NCBI RefSeq assembly: GCF_044227025.1
Contig: NZ_JBGAFX010000001.1
Span: 558,001 to 622,000 of the forward strand
Length of the DNA stretch: 64,000 bases
Origin: Dokdonella_A sp044227025
GTDB lineage: Bacteria; Pseudomonadota; Gammaproteobacteria; Xanthomonadales; Rhodanobacteraceae
Reading direction: 5' to 3'
Made by a program: the position numbers and the translations under genes. The notes beneath the pieces were generated by a model. That model was not told the origin of the DNA. It saw only the letters and a list, made by a program, of their open reading frames with translations, and did not search any database. This document shows, piece after piece, positions 9,656 through 17,986 of this stretch; positions within the stretch are counted from its first letter, which is position 1, and every line of letters starts with the position of its first letter.

Positions 9656-10672
9656 CTACCTGCCCGGCGTGTAGATCTGGTCGAACGTGCCGCCGTCGGC
9701 GAAATGCGTCGCCTGTGCATTCTGCCAACCGCGGAAGGCCGCGTCGACGGTGAGCAGCGACAGCTGTGGAAACTTCGCCGCGTACTTCGCCGCGACAGCG
9801 GCATCGCGCGGCCGGTAGCCGTTGCGTGCGGCGATCTCCTGGCCCTGCGCCGTGTAGAGGAACTGGAGGTAGGCCTCGGCCACCTTGCGCGTGCCGTGTT
9901 TGTCGACGACCTTGTCGACGACCGCGACCGGCGGTTCGGCAAGGATGCTGAGGCTCGGCAGCACGATTTCGAACTTGTCCTTGCCGTCGCCTTCCGCGAG
10001 CGCGAGCAATGCCTCGTTTTCCCACGCGAGCAGCACGTCTCCCTGGCCACGTTCGACGAAGGTGGTGGTCGCGCCGCGTGCACCGGTGTCGAGTACCGGC
10101 ACGTTCCGGAACAGCTTGCCGATGTAGTCCTTCGCACCGGCATCGCCGCCGTATTGCTTCGCCGCCCAACCCCAGGCGGCGAGATAGTTCCAGCGCGCGC
10201 CGCCGCTGGTCTTCGGGTTCGGCGTGATCACGCCGATGCCGGGCTTGGCCAGGTCGTCCCAGTCCTTGATGCGCTTCGGGTTGCCCTTGCGCACGAGGAA
10301 CACGATCGTCGAGGTATACGGCGAACTGTTGTCCGGCAGGCGCTTCTGCCAGTCGGCCGGAACAAGCCCGCCATGCGCGTGCAACGCGTCGATGTCGAAC
10401 GCGAGCGCGAGCGTGACGACATCCGCTTCGAGACCATCGATCACGCTGCGAGCCTGCTTGCCGGAGCCGCCGTGCGATTGCTTGATCGAAACGCTTTCGC
10501 CGGTGCGCTGCTTCCAGTCGGCGGCGAATGCCGCATTCACGTCACGATACAGCTCGCGCGTAGGATCGTAGGAGACATTGAGCAGGCTGGCGTCGGCGCG
10601 CGCAGCGCCCGCAAAGCCGAAGGTGCCGGCCGCGAACGCGGCGGTGAGCAGAGAGATTGACCAGCTTCGCAT
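9656..10672 (-). CDS. cysP: Periplasmic sulfate-binding protein
   Basis: 338 residues. The signal peptide (LLTAAFAAGTFGFAGAARA) targets it to the periplasm, where it delivers sulfate or thiosulfate to CysTW. The mature protein starts LLNVSYDPTRELYRD, the family signature. It also contains QSHGGSGKQARSV and the downstream NPKTSGGARWNYLAAWG segment that contributes anion ligands. The length is normal for Sbp/CysP. It is the first gene of the four-gene sulfate uptake operon. Whether it prefers sulfate (Sbp) or thiosulfate (CysP) cannot be told from the sequence. Confidence 0.92.
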   Translation of the reverse strand: MRSWSISLLTAAFAAGTFGFAGAARADASLLNVSYDPTRELYRDVNAAFAADWKQRTGESVSIKQSHGGSGKQARSVIDGLEADVVTLALAFDIDALHAHGGLVPADWQKRLPDNSSPYTSTIVFLVRKGNPKRIKDWDDLAKPGIGVITPNPKTSGGARWNYLAAWGWAAKQYGGDAGAKDYIGKLFRNVPVLDTGARGATTTFVERGQGDVLLAWENEALLALAEGDGKDKFEIVLPSLSILAEPPVAVVDKVVDKHGTRKVAEAYLQFLYTAQGQEIAARNGYRPRDAAVAAKYAAKFPQLSLLTVDAAFRGWQNAQATHFADGGTFDQIYTPGR

Positions 10673-10773
10673 GACGGTTCCCCAGTGGAAGGTCGAGGGG
10701 ACCAGTCTGGCAGCGAATTCGTTAGCGAGGTGTTAGTCGGGCATGACGATCGGGCATGCGCATATGCCGCGCA

Positions 10774-10914
10774 CCGGAATTTGCTCCTGCAATTCGACCC
10801 GCAGTGTTCGCGGATGTCTGGAACATCCGCGGACCAGCATTCCGTCCAGCCCCGGCCATGCTGGAATTTGCTCCTGCAATTCCGGCATTCCGTCCATCCA
10901 TGGACATCAAAAAA
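10774..10914. repeat. Hairpin repeat array with constant TGCTCCTGC core
   Basis: Two copies of GAATTTGCTCCTGCAATTC occur, at 10776-10796 and 10864-10883. The second is followed by GGCATTCCGTCCATCCATGGACATCAAAA. The arms AATT/AATT, extended to CTGG/CCGG in the second copy, form stems around the constant core. GTCCA/TGGAC forms a second small stem around TCCA. Between the copies lies an unrelated perfect 8-bp hairpin (GCGGATGT/ACATCCGC, 10810-10830). The array fills most of the 300-base gap between cysP and the TonB-dependent receptor gene and abuts the latter's terminator. Related copies lie at 19937-20129. Confidence 0.8.
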
Positions 10915-10945
10915 AACGGCTGCCGTCCCTGGGGAACGGCAGCCG
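10909..10945 (-). terminator. Rho-independent terminator of the TonB-dependent receptor gene
   Basis: On the minus strand a perfect 10-bp stem (arms at 10936-10945 and 10917-10926) with a 9-base loop is followed by eight T residues. It lies 28 bases beyond the receptor stop codon. Confidence 0.9.
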
Positions 10946-10972
10946 CGTCAGGCTGCTACGCGTGGGAGGCGA

Positions 10973-13192
10973 TCAGAACTCGTACGAAGCGCCCGCGTAG
11001 ATGGTGCGGCCGATCGCCGGTTCGAGGCCGCCGCCGAACACGCGCGCGTAGTACTTGCGGTCGGTGAGGTTCGACACGCCACCGAGAAGGCGCACCTGAG
11101 GCAGCACCCACCAGTCGGCGGAGAAGTCGGCGACCGTGTACGAGGGCACCTTGGCGGGGATGATGATCGGCCCGTTGTTCGGTGCGGTCGCCGGCAGGTT
11201 CGAGTCCTGCCAGTACTGGCTCGCGACCGACACCACCGACAGCGCGAGCTTGTAGTGCTTGTCCTCGCGCCACGACACGCCCGCACGCAAAAGGTAGTTC
11301 GGCGAGAATGCCGGCTTGTTGCCGACGTGTACCGCCGGATTGTGCGTCGAGGTGAACTCCGCGTTGAGCAGGGCGAGGCTTGCGAACAACGACAGGTGCT
11401 GGGTGCTGCGCGGGTCCTGCGCCGCGAGGAAGTCGTAATCGATCTGCCCTTCGAAGCCGCGATGGCGCGTGTCGCCGGTGTTGACGTTGATCGTGTTGTT
11501 CGCCGGTGCGTTTGGACCGGCCGACTGGCTCTCGATGCGGTCTTTCACGTTCACCCAGAACAGGCTCGCATCGTAGAACAGGCCGTCGACCGGAGTGCCG
11601 TGCACGCCCGCTTCCCATGACAGCACGTGAGTTGGATCGGGATCGTTCAACGCGCTTGGATCGAGATTGCCGAACGGCGAGCCGACATCGAAGTAACGCA
11701 CAGGGCGCCAGCCCTGCGAGACGTTGAAGTAGGTTTCGTTGCCGTGACCGAAGTCGTTGCCGAGGCCGAGTCCGAACAGTGGCACGGTGTGGTCAACGCT
11801 GCGGTGGACGTAGTCGCGCGTGAGCGTCGTCGGTTTGACGGTTTCATCAATGTCGACGTTCTCGCGCTCAAGGCGTACCGACGGCACGAAGTGCCAGTTG
11901 CCGGCAAAGCGGAACACGTTTTCGGCGAACACCGCGGCGTAATCGGTCGAGCGATCCTGGCGCAGGCGCGCGCAGTTCTTGTCGGCCGGGTTCGCGCACG
12001 GATTGCCGTGGCGGTCGTAGCGGGACGGGAACAGCGTATCGTCGGTCCACTGCCGGAACGGCGCGTCCGAGTGGTAGATCGTGGTGCCGACCGTGAACGC
12101 GTTGCCACGGCTCCAGTGGTGCACGACGCGCGCATCGACGCCGGTGAAGCGGAACTGGTCGTCCTGCAGCGTCGCCGTGGTCGGCGCATTGCCGCGATCC
12201 TGCGAACGCGCAGCATTGTCCTGGTAGCCGGCCCACACCTTCGCGACGAGTTCGGTATCCGGATCGAAATGGCGCTCGTGCGTGAACGCGAGCACGTAGC
12301 GGTCGGTCCACAGCCGGTTGTAGGGTGTGGAAACCGTCTCCGGGTCGCTCGTGAACTGCGTGATGTTGAGCTTGCCCGGATCGCCGGTGTTGAGACTCCA
12401 AGCCTTGAGGTCGAGCGCATACGACGCGTCATCGTCCGGGTGGTAACCGATGTGCAGGTCGGCGCCGCGGATCTTCGAATCGCCGTTGTCGCGCTCGCCG
12501 TCGCTCTTGCGGTAGTGCGCGTCGACCAGGTAGTCCCACGACCCGGACGTGCCGGAGATCTGGTTGAACGTCGTGAGCAGGCCGTTGCTGCCGACAACGT
12601 TTTCGGTATAGCCGGCGAGTTCGCGGTCGGCGACCGGCTTGCGGCTGATCATGTTCACGACCGGCGGCGGCTCCGGTCCGTACAGCAGCGAGCTGCCGCC
12701 GCGGATGAGCTGGACCTCGGAGATCTGCTGCGGCAGCGGCATCGTGTAGATCGTCGGGTAGCCGATCCAGTCGGACATCAGCGGGATGCCGTCGAGCATC
12801 ACCGTTACGAATTCCGATTCCTGCGGATTGCCGATGCCGCGGTAGCTGAGGTTCATCTGGCCCGGCGACTGCTGCTCGGAATAGAACAGCCCCGGCGTCT
12901 GCGCAAACAGGTTGCGGAAGTTGTCGATCACCGTCGGGATGTTGTCGGTCTTGGTGATCGAGGTCTTCTTCGTCACGGTGATCAGCGGGCCGTCCACTTC
13001 GCGCATGATGTGCTGCAATTTCGGACGCGTATCGTCCTGCGGTCGATGCTCGCGCACGTTGACCTTTGGCAACTCTGTCGGGTTCTGCGCGTCGCTCGAC
13101 GTGGCCTGGTCGGCGTGCGCCGATACGGGTGCGAACAACGCATTGGCAATCGCGAACGCAAGCGCGCCTGGAACGATCATCGTCGTCTTCAT
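10973..13192 (-). CDS. TonB-dependent outer-membrane receptor (FecA-like siderophore type)
   Basis: 739 residues. A signal peptide ending about Ala27 (LFAPVSAHA) is followed by a plug domain containing LSYRGIGNPQESEF, VMLDGIPL and LIRGGSSLLYGPEPP. A beta-barrel of about 500 residues follows and ends in the aromatic C-terminal signature YAGASYEF expected for BAM-dependent insertion. The overall pattern resembles iron-dicitrate/siderophore receptors (FecA group). The ligand is not determined; other metal chelates are possible. No FecI/FecR-type regulator or Fur box is evident beside it, and no N-terminal signalling domain is present. It ends at a strong terminator and is monocistronic. Confidence 0.9.
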   Translation of the reverse strand: MKTTMIVPGALAFAIANALFAPVSAHADQATSSDAQNPTELPKVNVREHRPQDDTRPKLQHIMREVDGPLITVTKKTSITKTDNIPTVIDNFRNLFAQTPGLFYSEQQSPGQMNLSYRGIGNPQESEFVTVMLDGIPLMSDWIGYPTIYTMPLPQQISEVQLIRGGSSLLYGPEPPPVVNMISRKPVADRELAGYTENVVGSNGLLTTFNQISGTSGSWDYLVDAHYRKSDGERDNGDSKIRGADLHIGYHPDDDASYALDLKAWSLNTGDPGKLNITQFTSDPETVSTPYNRLWTDRYVLAFTHERHFDPDTELVAKVWAGYQDNAARSQDRGNAPTTATLQDDQFRFTGVDARVVHHWSRGNAFTVGTTIYHSDAPFRQWTDDTLFPSRYDRHGNPCANPADKNCARLRQDRSTDYAAVFAENVFRFAGNWHFVPSVRLERENVDIDETVKPTTLTRDYVHRSVDHTVPLFGLGLGNDFGHGNETYFNVSQGWRPVRYFDVGSPFGNLDPSALNDPDPTHVLSWEAGVHGTPVDGLFYDASLFWVNVKDRIESQSAGPNAPANNTINVNTGDTRHRGFEGQIDYDFLAAQDPRSTQHLSLFASLALLNAEFTSTHNPAVHVGNKPAFSPNYLLRAGVSWREDKHYKLALSVVSVASQYWQDSNLPATAPNNGPIIIPAKVPSYTVADFSADWWVLPQVRLLGGVSNLTDRKYYARVFGGGLEPAIGRTIYAGASYEF

Positions 13193-13360
13193 GCAACTAT
13201 CCTCGGAGGGTGGCGCCGCCCCCCTTGGACGTCGCGCAGGCGGCTTTATCGCAGGCTTGGGCCGGATCGTGTACCGCCTTGAGGCGTAGGTCTCAGGGCG
13301 GATTACGAATGGCCCATGCCGGCGGGTGCACGGCTCGCCTGCCGCACGTGCCCGCCGTGT

Positions 13361-14206
13361 TCAGCGGCGCGGCGGATCCGGCACGAAGGCATTCGGGAAC
13401 GGCTGGGGTTCGCTGCGCGCGACCGGCCGCGCGATGATGCCCTGGGCGACGAGGTTCGCGTAGCTGTCGTACCACACCGCGAGCGTTTCGGCCGGATGGC
13501 GCGAGGCGCGCTCGAACGTGGTCTGGTCGACATGCGCGTACTCGCGTGCGCCGTGGCCGGTGCCGAGGCGTTCCTCGCTGCGCGCATACGATTCCGCCTT
13601 CGCGCGCGGCGCGGGTTTGGCCGCGTCTGCCGCGGCAGCCTGGGTACTCGCCGGCGCACCTGCGCCGACAGTGCTATCGGAACGCTGCATCTCGGCCGAC
13701 GGTTGCGCCACCGGCGGCGCCGGCGGCGCCGCGTCCTTGGCGACGGCTTCGCGTTCGCGCCAGGCCGGCATGCGTTCGGTGAACACGGCGACGCCGATCA
13801 CGCCCACATTCTGCGGTCGCCCGGTGCGTGCGGCGTAGCTGTTCGGCAGCGCGGTGAAGTTGAACTGCGCGATTTCGTCGAGACTCTTGCGCCAGCCGGC
13901 GATCTCGGTCGATTCCCACGCGTCGAGCACGTAGCCGGTCTGGTTCGTGTCGGCGGTCTGTCCGCTCACTGCATTGACGCCGTCGACGCTGAGCACGGCG
14001 AGCACGCGACCGCCGGTGCGGTTGACCATGCGCACGGAGTAGCGATGGCCGGGCGTGCCGGCGACGTAGAGCCGGCCCGCATCGGAATAGGTCGGCAGGG
14101 TCTGGCCGGTATCGCGGTCGATGACTGCGAGGTCGAGCAGGTTACCGGCATGGGCCGTCGAGGCGAGGCCGGCAGCGAGCAGTGCGGCGCAAAGCAGGGT
14201 ACGCAT
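13361..14206 (-). CDS. Exported protein of unknown function
   Basis: 281 residues with a clear signal peptide (LLCAALLAAGLASTAHA). The first half looks like a beta-rich domain starting NLLDLAVIDRDTGQTLPTY and containing VAGTPGHRYSVRMVNRTGGR. The latter resembles domains that recognise or display short peptides in decorated-surface proteins, but I do not recognise the family. The second half is Ala/Pro-rich and probably disordered. It ends with a small charged segment containing YAHVDQTTFERASRHPAETL. It lies between the TonB receptor and the divergent trpS. A periplasmic or outer-membrane location is inferred. Confidence 0.7.
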   Translation of the reverse strand: MRTLLCAALLAAGLASTAHAGNLLDLAVIDRDTGQTLPTYSDAGRLYVAGTPGHRYSVRMVNRTGGRVLAVLSVDGVNAVSGQTADTNQTGYVLDAWESTEIAGWRKSLDEIAQFNFTALPNSYAARTGRPQNVGVIGVAVFTERMPAWREREAVAKDAAPPAPPVAQPSAEMQRSDSTVGAGAPASTQAAAADAAKPAPRAKAESYARSEERLGTGHGAREYAHVDQTTFERASRHPAETLAVWYDSYANLVAQGIIARPVARSEPQPFPNAFVPDPPRR

Positions 14207-14355
14207 GACGCTTCTCCGTGGGTGGTCTGAGATCCATGCAACGCGTGCGTGGCCCGTACGGGGTTAACCCCGGTTGGGGGTCGGCCGAACGCGGAGCCGC
14301 AGGGTCCGGAAGGTTCCCGTACACTGGTCGGCCCCTTCAGCCGCATCGCCGCCCC

Positions 14356-15723
14356 GTGAGCCACGACAAGCGCCGCATCCTGACCGGCATCACCACCTCC
14401 GGCACGCCCCACCTCGGCAACTACGTCGGCGCGATCCGTCCGGCGATCGCCGCAAGCCGGCGCGCCGATGCCGAGTCGTTCTACTTCCTCGCCGACTACC
14501 ACGCGCTGATCAAGACCGGCGATCCGGCGCGCGTGCAGCAGTCGACGCTGGAGATCGCGGCGAGCTGGCTTGCCTGCGGTCTCGACCCGGACAAGGTGTT
14601 CTTCTACCGCCAGTCGGACATTCCCGAAATTCCGGAACTCACCTGGTTCCTCACCTGCGTCACCGCAAAGGGCTTGCTGAATCGCGCGCATGCGTACAAG
14701 GCCGCGGTCGATGCGAACGAGACGGCCAGCGAGGACGCCGACGCGGGCATCACCGCCGGCCTGTACATGTACCCGGTGCTCATGGCCGCGGACATCCTCA
14801 TCTTCAATGCGCACGAAGTGCCGGTCGGCCGCGACCAGATCCAGCACATCGAGATGGCGCGCGACATCGGCCAGCGCTTCAATCACCTGTACGGCAACGA
14901 GTACTTCACGTTGCCCGCAGCGAAGATCGAGGAAAACGTCGCGACCCTGCCGGGCACCGACGGCCGCAAGATGTCGAAGAGCTACGACAACACGATCCCG
15001 TTGTGGCTGCCCGCGAAGGACCTGAAGAAGGCGATCCTCGGCATCGTCACCGATTCGCGTGCGCCGGGCGAGCCGAAGGATGCGGACGGCTCGAACCTGT
15101 TCGCGATCTACCAGGCATTCGCGAGCGCCGAGGAGGCCGCGGCGATGCGCCGGGCATTCGACGACGGCATCGCCTGGGGTGATGCAAAGCAGAAATTGTT
15201 CGAGCGGGTCGATGCGGAACTCGCGCCGCTGCGGGAACGATACGATGCGCTCGCTGCCAGGCCGGAACGGATCGAGGAGCTGCTGCACGCGGGTGCGCGC
15301 AAGGCGCGTGAGCGCAGCGTGCCGCTGCTCGCGCGGCTGCGCCATGCGGTCGGCATTCGCGCGCTGGGCGCGAAGGGCGTCACGGCCGACGTGGCCACAG
15401 CGGCGACCAAGGCAGCGGTCGACCTGCATGCCGCGAAGCTGCCGGTGCTGAAGAGCTACCGCGAGGCCGACGGCAAGTTCTACTTCAAGCTCGCCGGCGC
15501 GGACGGCGCCGTGCTGCTGCAGAGCCGCGCGTTCGACGCGCCGAAGGATGCGGGAATGCTCGCCGCCGCGCTCGTCGACGCGGGCGACGATGCGACAGCG
15601 GTCAGCGGCCTGCTGGCACGCTGCGCGCCGGTCGGCGAACCCGTGCAATCGATCGACACGATCGTCTCCGCGCTGGCGCAGCTCAAGGCGGACAAGCTCG
15701 CGAAGCTGGTCGGAAAGGATTGA
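14356..15723 (+). CDS. trpS: Tryptophan--tRNA ligase with C-terminal extension
   Basis: 455 residues, starting at GTG 14356; upstream in-frame sequence is non-homologous and Arg-rich. It charges tRNA-Trp with tryptophan. The class I motifs are PHLGN (HIGH motif, residues 18-22) and KMSKS at 205-209, with AIRPAIAA and the conserved QSDIPE segment between them. The standard enzyme is about 335 residues; here about 110 extra follow. They include KSYREADGKFYFKL-x-x-ADG (about 362-380), which resembles a DUF1508/YegP-like beta hairpin fold. Such extensions occur in Xanthomonadales TrpS (recalled, not searched). No trp-attenuator-like leader is seen upstream. Confidence 0.93.
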   Translation: MSHDKRRILTGITTSGTPHLGNYVGAIRPAIAASRRADAESFYFLADYHALIKTGDPARVQQSTLEIAASWLACGLDPDKVFFYRQSDIPEIPELTWFLTCVTAKGLLNRAHAYKAAVDANETASEDADAGITAGLYMYPVLMAADILIFNAHEVPVGRDQIQHIEMARDIGQRFNHLYGNEYFTLPAAKIEENVATLPGTDGRKMSKSYDNTIPLWLPAKDLKKAILGIVTDSRAPGEPKDADGSNLFAIYQAFASAEEAAAMRRAFDDGIAWGDAKQKLFERVDAELAPLRERYDALAARPERIEELLHAGARKARERSVPLLARLRHAVGIRALGAKGVTADVATAATKAAVDLHAAKLPVLKSYREADGKFYFKLAGADGAVLLQSRAFDAPKDAGMLAAALVDAGDDATAVSGLLARCAPVGEPVQSIDTIVSALAQLKADKLAKLVGKD

Positions 15724-15749
15724 GCGTCACGCAGCAACGGTCTCCTGCA

Positions 15750-15805
15750 GGAGCGGCGGAAGCCGAGATCCTCCAGGCCTCAACGGCATCGCGGCTTCCG
15801 CTGCC
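15750..15805. repeat. REP-like palindromic element
   Basis: GGAGCGGCGGAAGCCG at 15750-15765 is answered by the inverted CGGCTTCCGCTGCC at 15792-15805, giving a GC-rich hairpin between trpS and the lpxO-like gene. The same 16-mer occurs inside the oxidoreductase gene at 44666. A diverged relative lies at 60518-60590. Confidence 0.6.
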
Positions 15806-15895
15806 ACAACGGTGCTGCCTGCGATCAACGATGTCGCGCCCCACGTGGCGGCGTATCCTGTCCACCCTTCAACTGGAAGCCCCCGAATCGCATCC

Positions 15896-16819
15896 ATGCG
15901 CCTGTTCCTGATCATCGCCGTGCTGGTCTATCTCGCGTGCGTGCTGTTCGTGCACCTGCGCGGGCGCGTGCGGCTGCCGTTCAAGCGCCAGCTGCTCGAC
16001 CACTCCGGCTTCTTCGCGCCCTACAACGTGCTGATGTACGCGTTCTCGGCGGTCTCGCCGCGACCGTTCCCGGATCGGCGCGCGTTCCCGCAACTCGATG
16101 CGTTGAAGGATCGCTGGCAGGTCATCCGCGACGAGGCATCGCACCTGTTCGACGAGGGCTATATTCGTGCCGCCGAGAAGAACAACGACGCGAGCTTCTC
16201 GTCGTTCTTCAAGGAAGGCTGGAAGCGCTTCTATCTGAAGTGGTACGGCGACCCGCTGCCGTCGGCGCACGCGCTGTGCCCGAAGACGGTGGCGCTGCTG
16301 GCGAAGATCCCCGAGGTCAAGGCGGCGATGTTCGCGTTGCTGCCGCCGGGTGCGAAGTTGAATCCGCATCGCGACCCGTTCGCCGGTTCCCTGCGCTACC
16401 ACCTCGGCCTGATCACGCCGAACGACGACACCTGCCGCATCTTCGTCGATGGCGAGGAACACAGCTGGCGCGATGGCAAGGATGTCGTGTTCGATGAAAC
16501 CTACGTGCACTGGGCCGAGAACCGCACGAACCAGACGCGCGTGATCCTGTTCTGCGACGTCGAGCGGCCGCTGCACACGCGATTCATGCAGCTGCTCAAC
16601 CGCGGCGTCGGCCGCGTGCTCGGCCGCGCGACCGCGACGCAGAACATCGGCGGCGACCACGTCGGCCTGGTCAATCGCCTGTACGGCTTTGCGCACGTGG
16701 TCGGCGTGCAGCGCAAACGCTTCAAGCGCGCGTACCCGCGCGCCTACAAGGGCACCCGCGTTGCGCTCGCGCTCGCGCTGGCCGTCTGGTTCGTGCTGCC
16801 GTGGCTGCGTGGCAATTGA
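15896..16819 (+). CDS. lpxO: Aspartyl/asparaginyl beta-hydroxylase family, LpxO-like lipid A hydroxylase
   Basis: 307 residues. It begins with a membrane helix (LFLIIAVLVYLACVLFVHL) and ends with another (VALALALAVWFVLPWL). Between them is a 2-oxoglutarate/Fe(II) dioxygenase core with HRD at His158-Asp160 (NPHRDPFAG) and a distal His205 in ETYVHWAEN, followed by TRVILFCDV. LpxO adds a 2-hydroxyl to a secondary acyl chain of lipid A at the inner membrane, and the two-helix topology fits that enzyme better than the soluble peptide hydroxylases. The ATG at 15896 follows the REP-like element. It appears to be a single-gene unit. Confidence 0.85.
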   Translation: MRLFLIIAVLVYLACVLFVHLRGRVRLPFKRQLLDHSGFFAPYNVLMYAFSAVSPRPFPDRRAFPQLDALKDRWQVIRDEASHLFDEGYIRAAEKNNDASFSSFFKEGWKRFYLKWYGDPLPSAHALCPKTVALLAKIPEVKAAMFALLPPGAKLNPHRDPFAGSLRYHLGLITPNDDTCRIFVDGEEHSWRDGKDVVFDETYVHWAENRTNQTRVILFCDVERPLHTRFMQLLNRGVGRVLGRATATQNIGGDHVGLVNRLYGFAHVVGVQRKRFKRAYPRAYKGTRVALALALAVWFVLPWLRGN

Positions 16820-16870
16820 GGAGCGGCAAGCCGCGAACCCGCTGCGCCGCCTGTTTCAAGCCTCTTCCGA

Positions 16871-17869
16871 TCAAGCCGCAGCAGCGAACTCGCGTGCCGC
16901 GTCGGCTTCGAGCGCATCGAAGTAGTCGCGCGTGAGGCGCTGTTGCTCGGCCGTGCTTTCGGCGCGGTTCGCGACCGCGCGGAATGCGGCGTTCTCGGGG
17001 CGGTCCTTGGCGTACCAGCCGAGGTGCTTGCGCGCGATGCGCAATCCCTGCAGCTCGCCGTAGAACGCGTACAGGTCGTCGAGATGGCCAAGCAGGATGT
17101 CGCGGACTTCGCCCGGTGACGGCGGTGCGAGTGTCTCGCCGGTGGCGAGGTAGTGCGCGACCTCGCGGAAGATCCACGGCCGGCCCTGCGCGGCGCGGCC
17201 GATCATGACCGCGTCGGCGCCGGTCGCGTCGAGCACGTATTTCGCCTTCGCGGGTGAATCGACGTCGCCGTTCGCGAACACCGGAATGCGGATCGCCGCC
17301 TTGATCGCTGCGATCGTGGCGTACTCCGCCTCGCCTTCGTAGAGATCGGCGCGCGTGCGGCCGTGCACGGCGAGCGCGGCGATGCCGGCGTCCTCGGCGA
17401 TCTTCGCGATGCGGAGTCCGTTGCGGTTGTCGCGGTTCCAGCCGGTGCGGATCTTCAGCGTGACCGGCACGTCGACCGCATTCACGACGGCTGCGACGAT
17501 GCGCGCGACGAGCGGTTCGTCCTGCAGCAGCGCCGAGCCCGACCAGACGTTGCAGACCTTCTTCGCCGGGCAGCCCATGTTGATGTCGATCAGTTGCGCG
17601 CCATGGTCGACGTTGTAGCGTGCGGCCTCGGCGAGCATCGCCGGATCGTAGCCGGCGATCTGCACGCTGACCGGATCCGGCTCGCCGACGTGGTCCATGC
17701 GCTTGAGCGACTTGCGCGTGGTCCACAGGCGCGGATCGGCGGTCGTCATCTCGGACACGGCGAGGCCCGCGCCCTGCCGCTTGCACAGCTGGCGGAACGG
17801 CTTGTCGGTGACGCCGGCCATCGGCGCGAGCACGACGGGCGGGTCGATCAGGTGGGAACCGATGCGCAT
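16871..17869 (-). CDS. dusB: tRNA-dihydrouridine synthase B
   Basis: 332 residues. It is a flavoenzyme that reduces specific uridines in the tRNA D-loop to dihydrouridine with NAD(P)H. It opens with the FMN-binding segment VVLAPMAGVTDKPFR. The catalytic Cys lies near residue 99 in INMGCPAKKV, with VTLKIRTGW and MIGRAAQGRPWIF also present. This is the DusB pattern, not DusA or DusC. The start at 17869 begins MRIGSHLIDPP at the family boundary; the upstream open frame is Pro/Arg-rich. No fis gene follows, unlike in enterobacteria. Confidence 0.93.
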   Translation of the reverse strand: MRIGSHLIDPPVVLAPMAGVTDKPFRQLCKRQGAGLAVSEMTTADPRLWTTRKSLKRMDHVGEPDPVSVQIAGYDPAMLAEAARYNVDHGAQLIDINMGCPAKKVCNVWSGSALLQDEPLVARIVAAVVNAVDVPVTLKIRTGWNRDNRNGLRIAKIAEDAGIAALAVHGRTRADLYEGEAEYATIAAIKAAIRIPVFANGDVDSPAKAKYVLDATGADAVMIGRAAQGRPWIFREVAHYLATGETLAPPSPGEVRDILLGHLDDLYAFYGELQGLRIARKHLGWYAKDRPENAAFRAVANRAESTAEQQRLTRDYFDALEADAAREFAAAA

Positions 17870-17920
17870 GGGGGCGCGATTGTAGCGGCGCCGCCCGCCG
17901 GATGCCCGAAGGCATGGAAA

Positions 17921-17940
17921 GGGCGGCCTGACGGCCGCCC
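17921..17940 (-). terminator. Possible terminator hairpin after the HAF-repeat gene
   Basis: A perfect 8-bp stem (GGGCGGCC/GGCCGCCC, 4-base loop) lies 47 bases past the minus-strand stop at 17987. Only a short TTTCC follows, so its strength as a rho-independent terminator is doubtful. Confidence 0.45.
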
Positions 17941-17986
17941 CCTCCACGTGCATCGGCGCGAGCGGATCGCTCCTCCCGCGGGCCTG

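Noticed and set aside
13193..13360. Possible riboswitch in the leader of the TonB-dependent receptor gene.
   Set aside because: GC-rich hairpins occur, but no cobalamin- or other known-class conserved block is visible.
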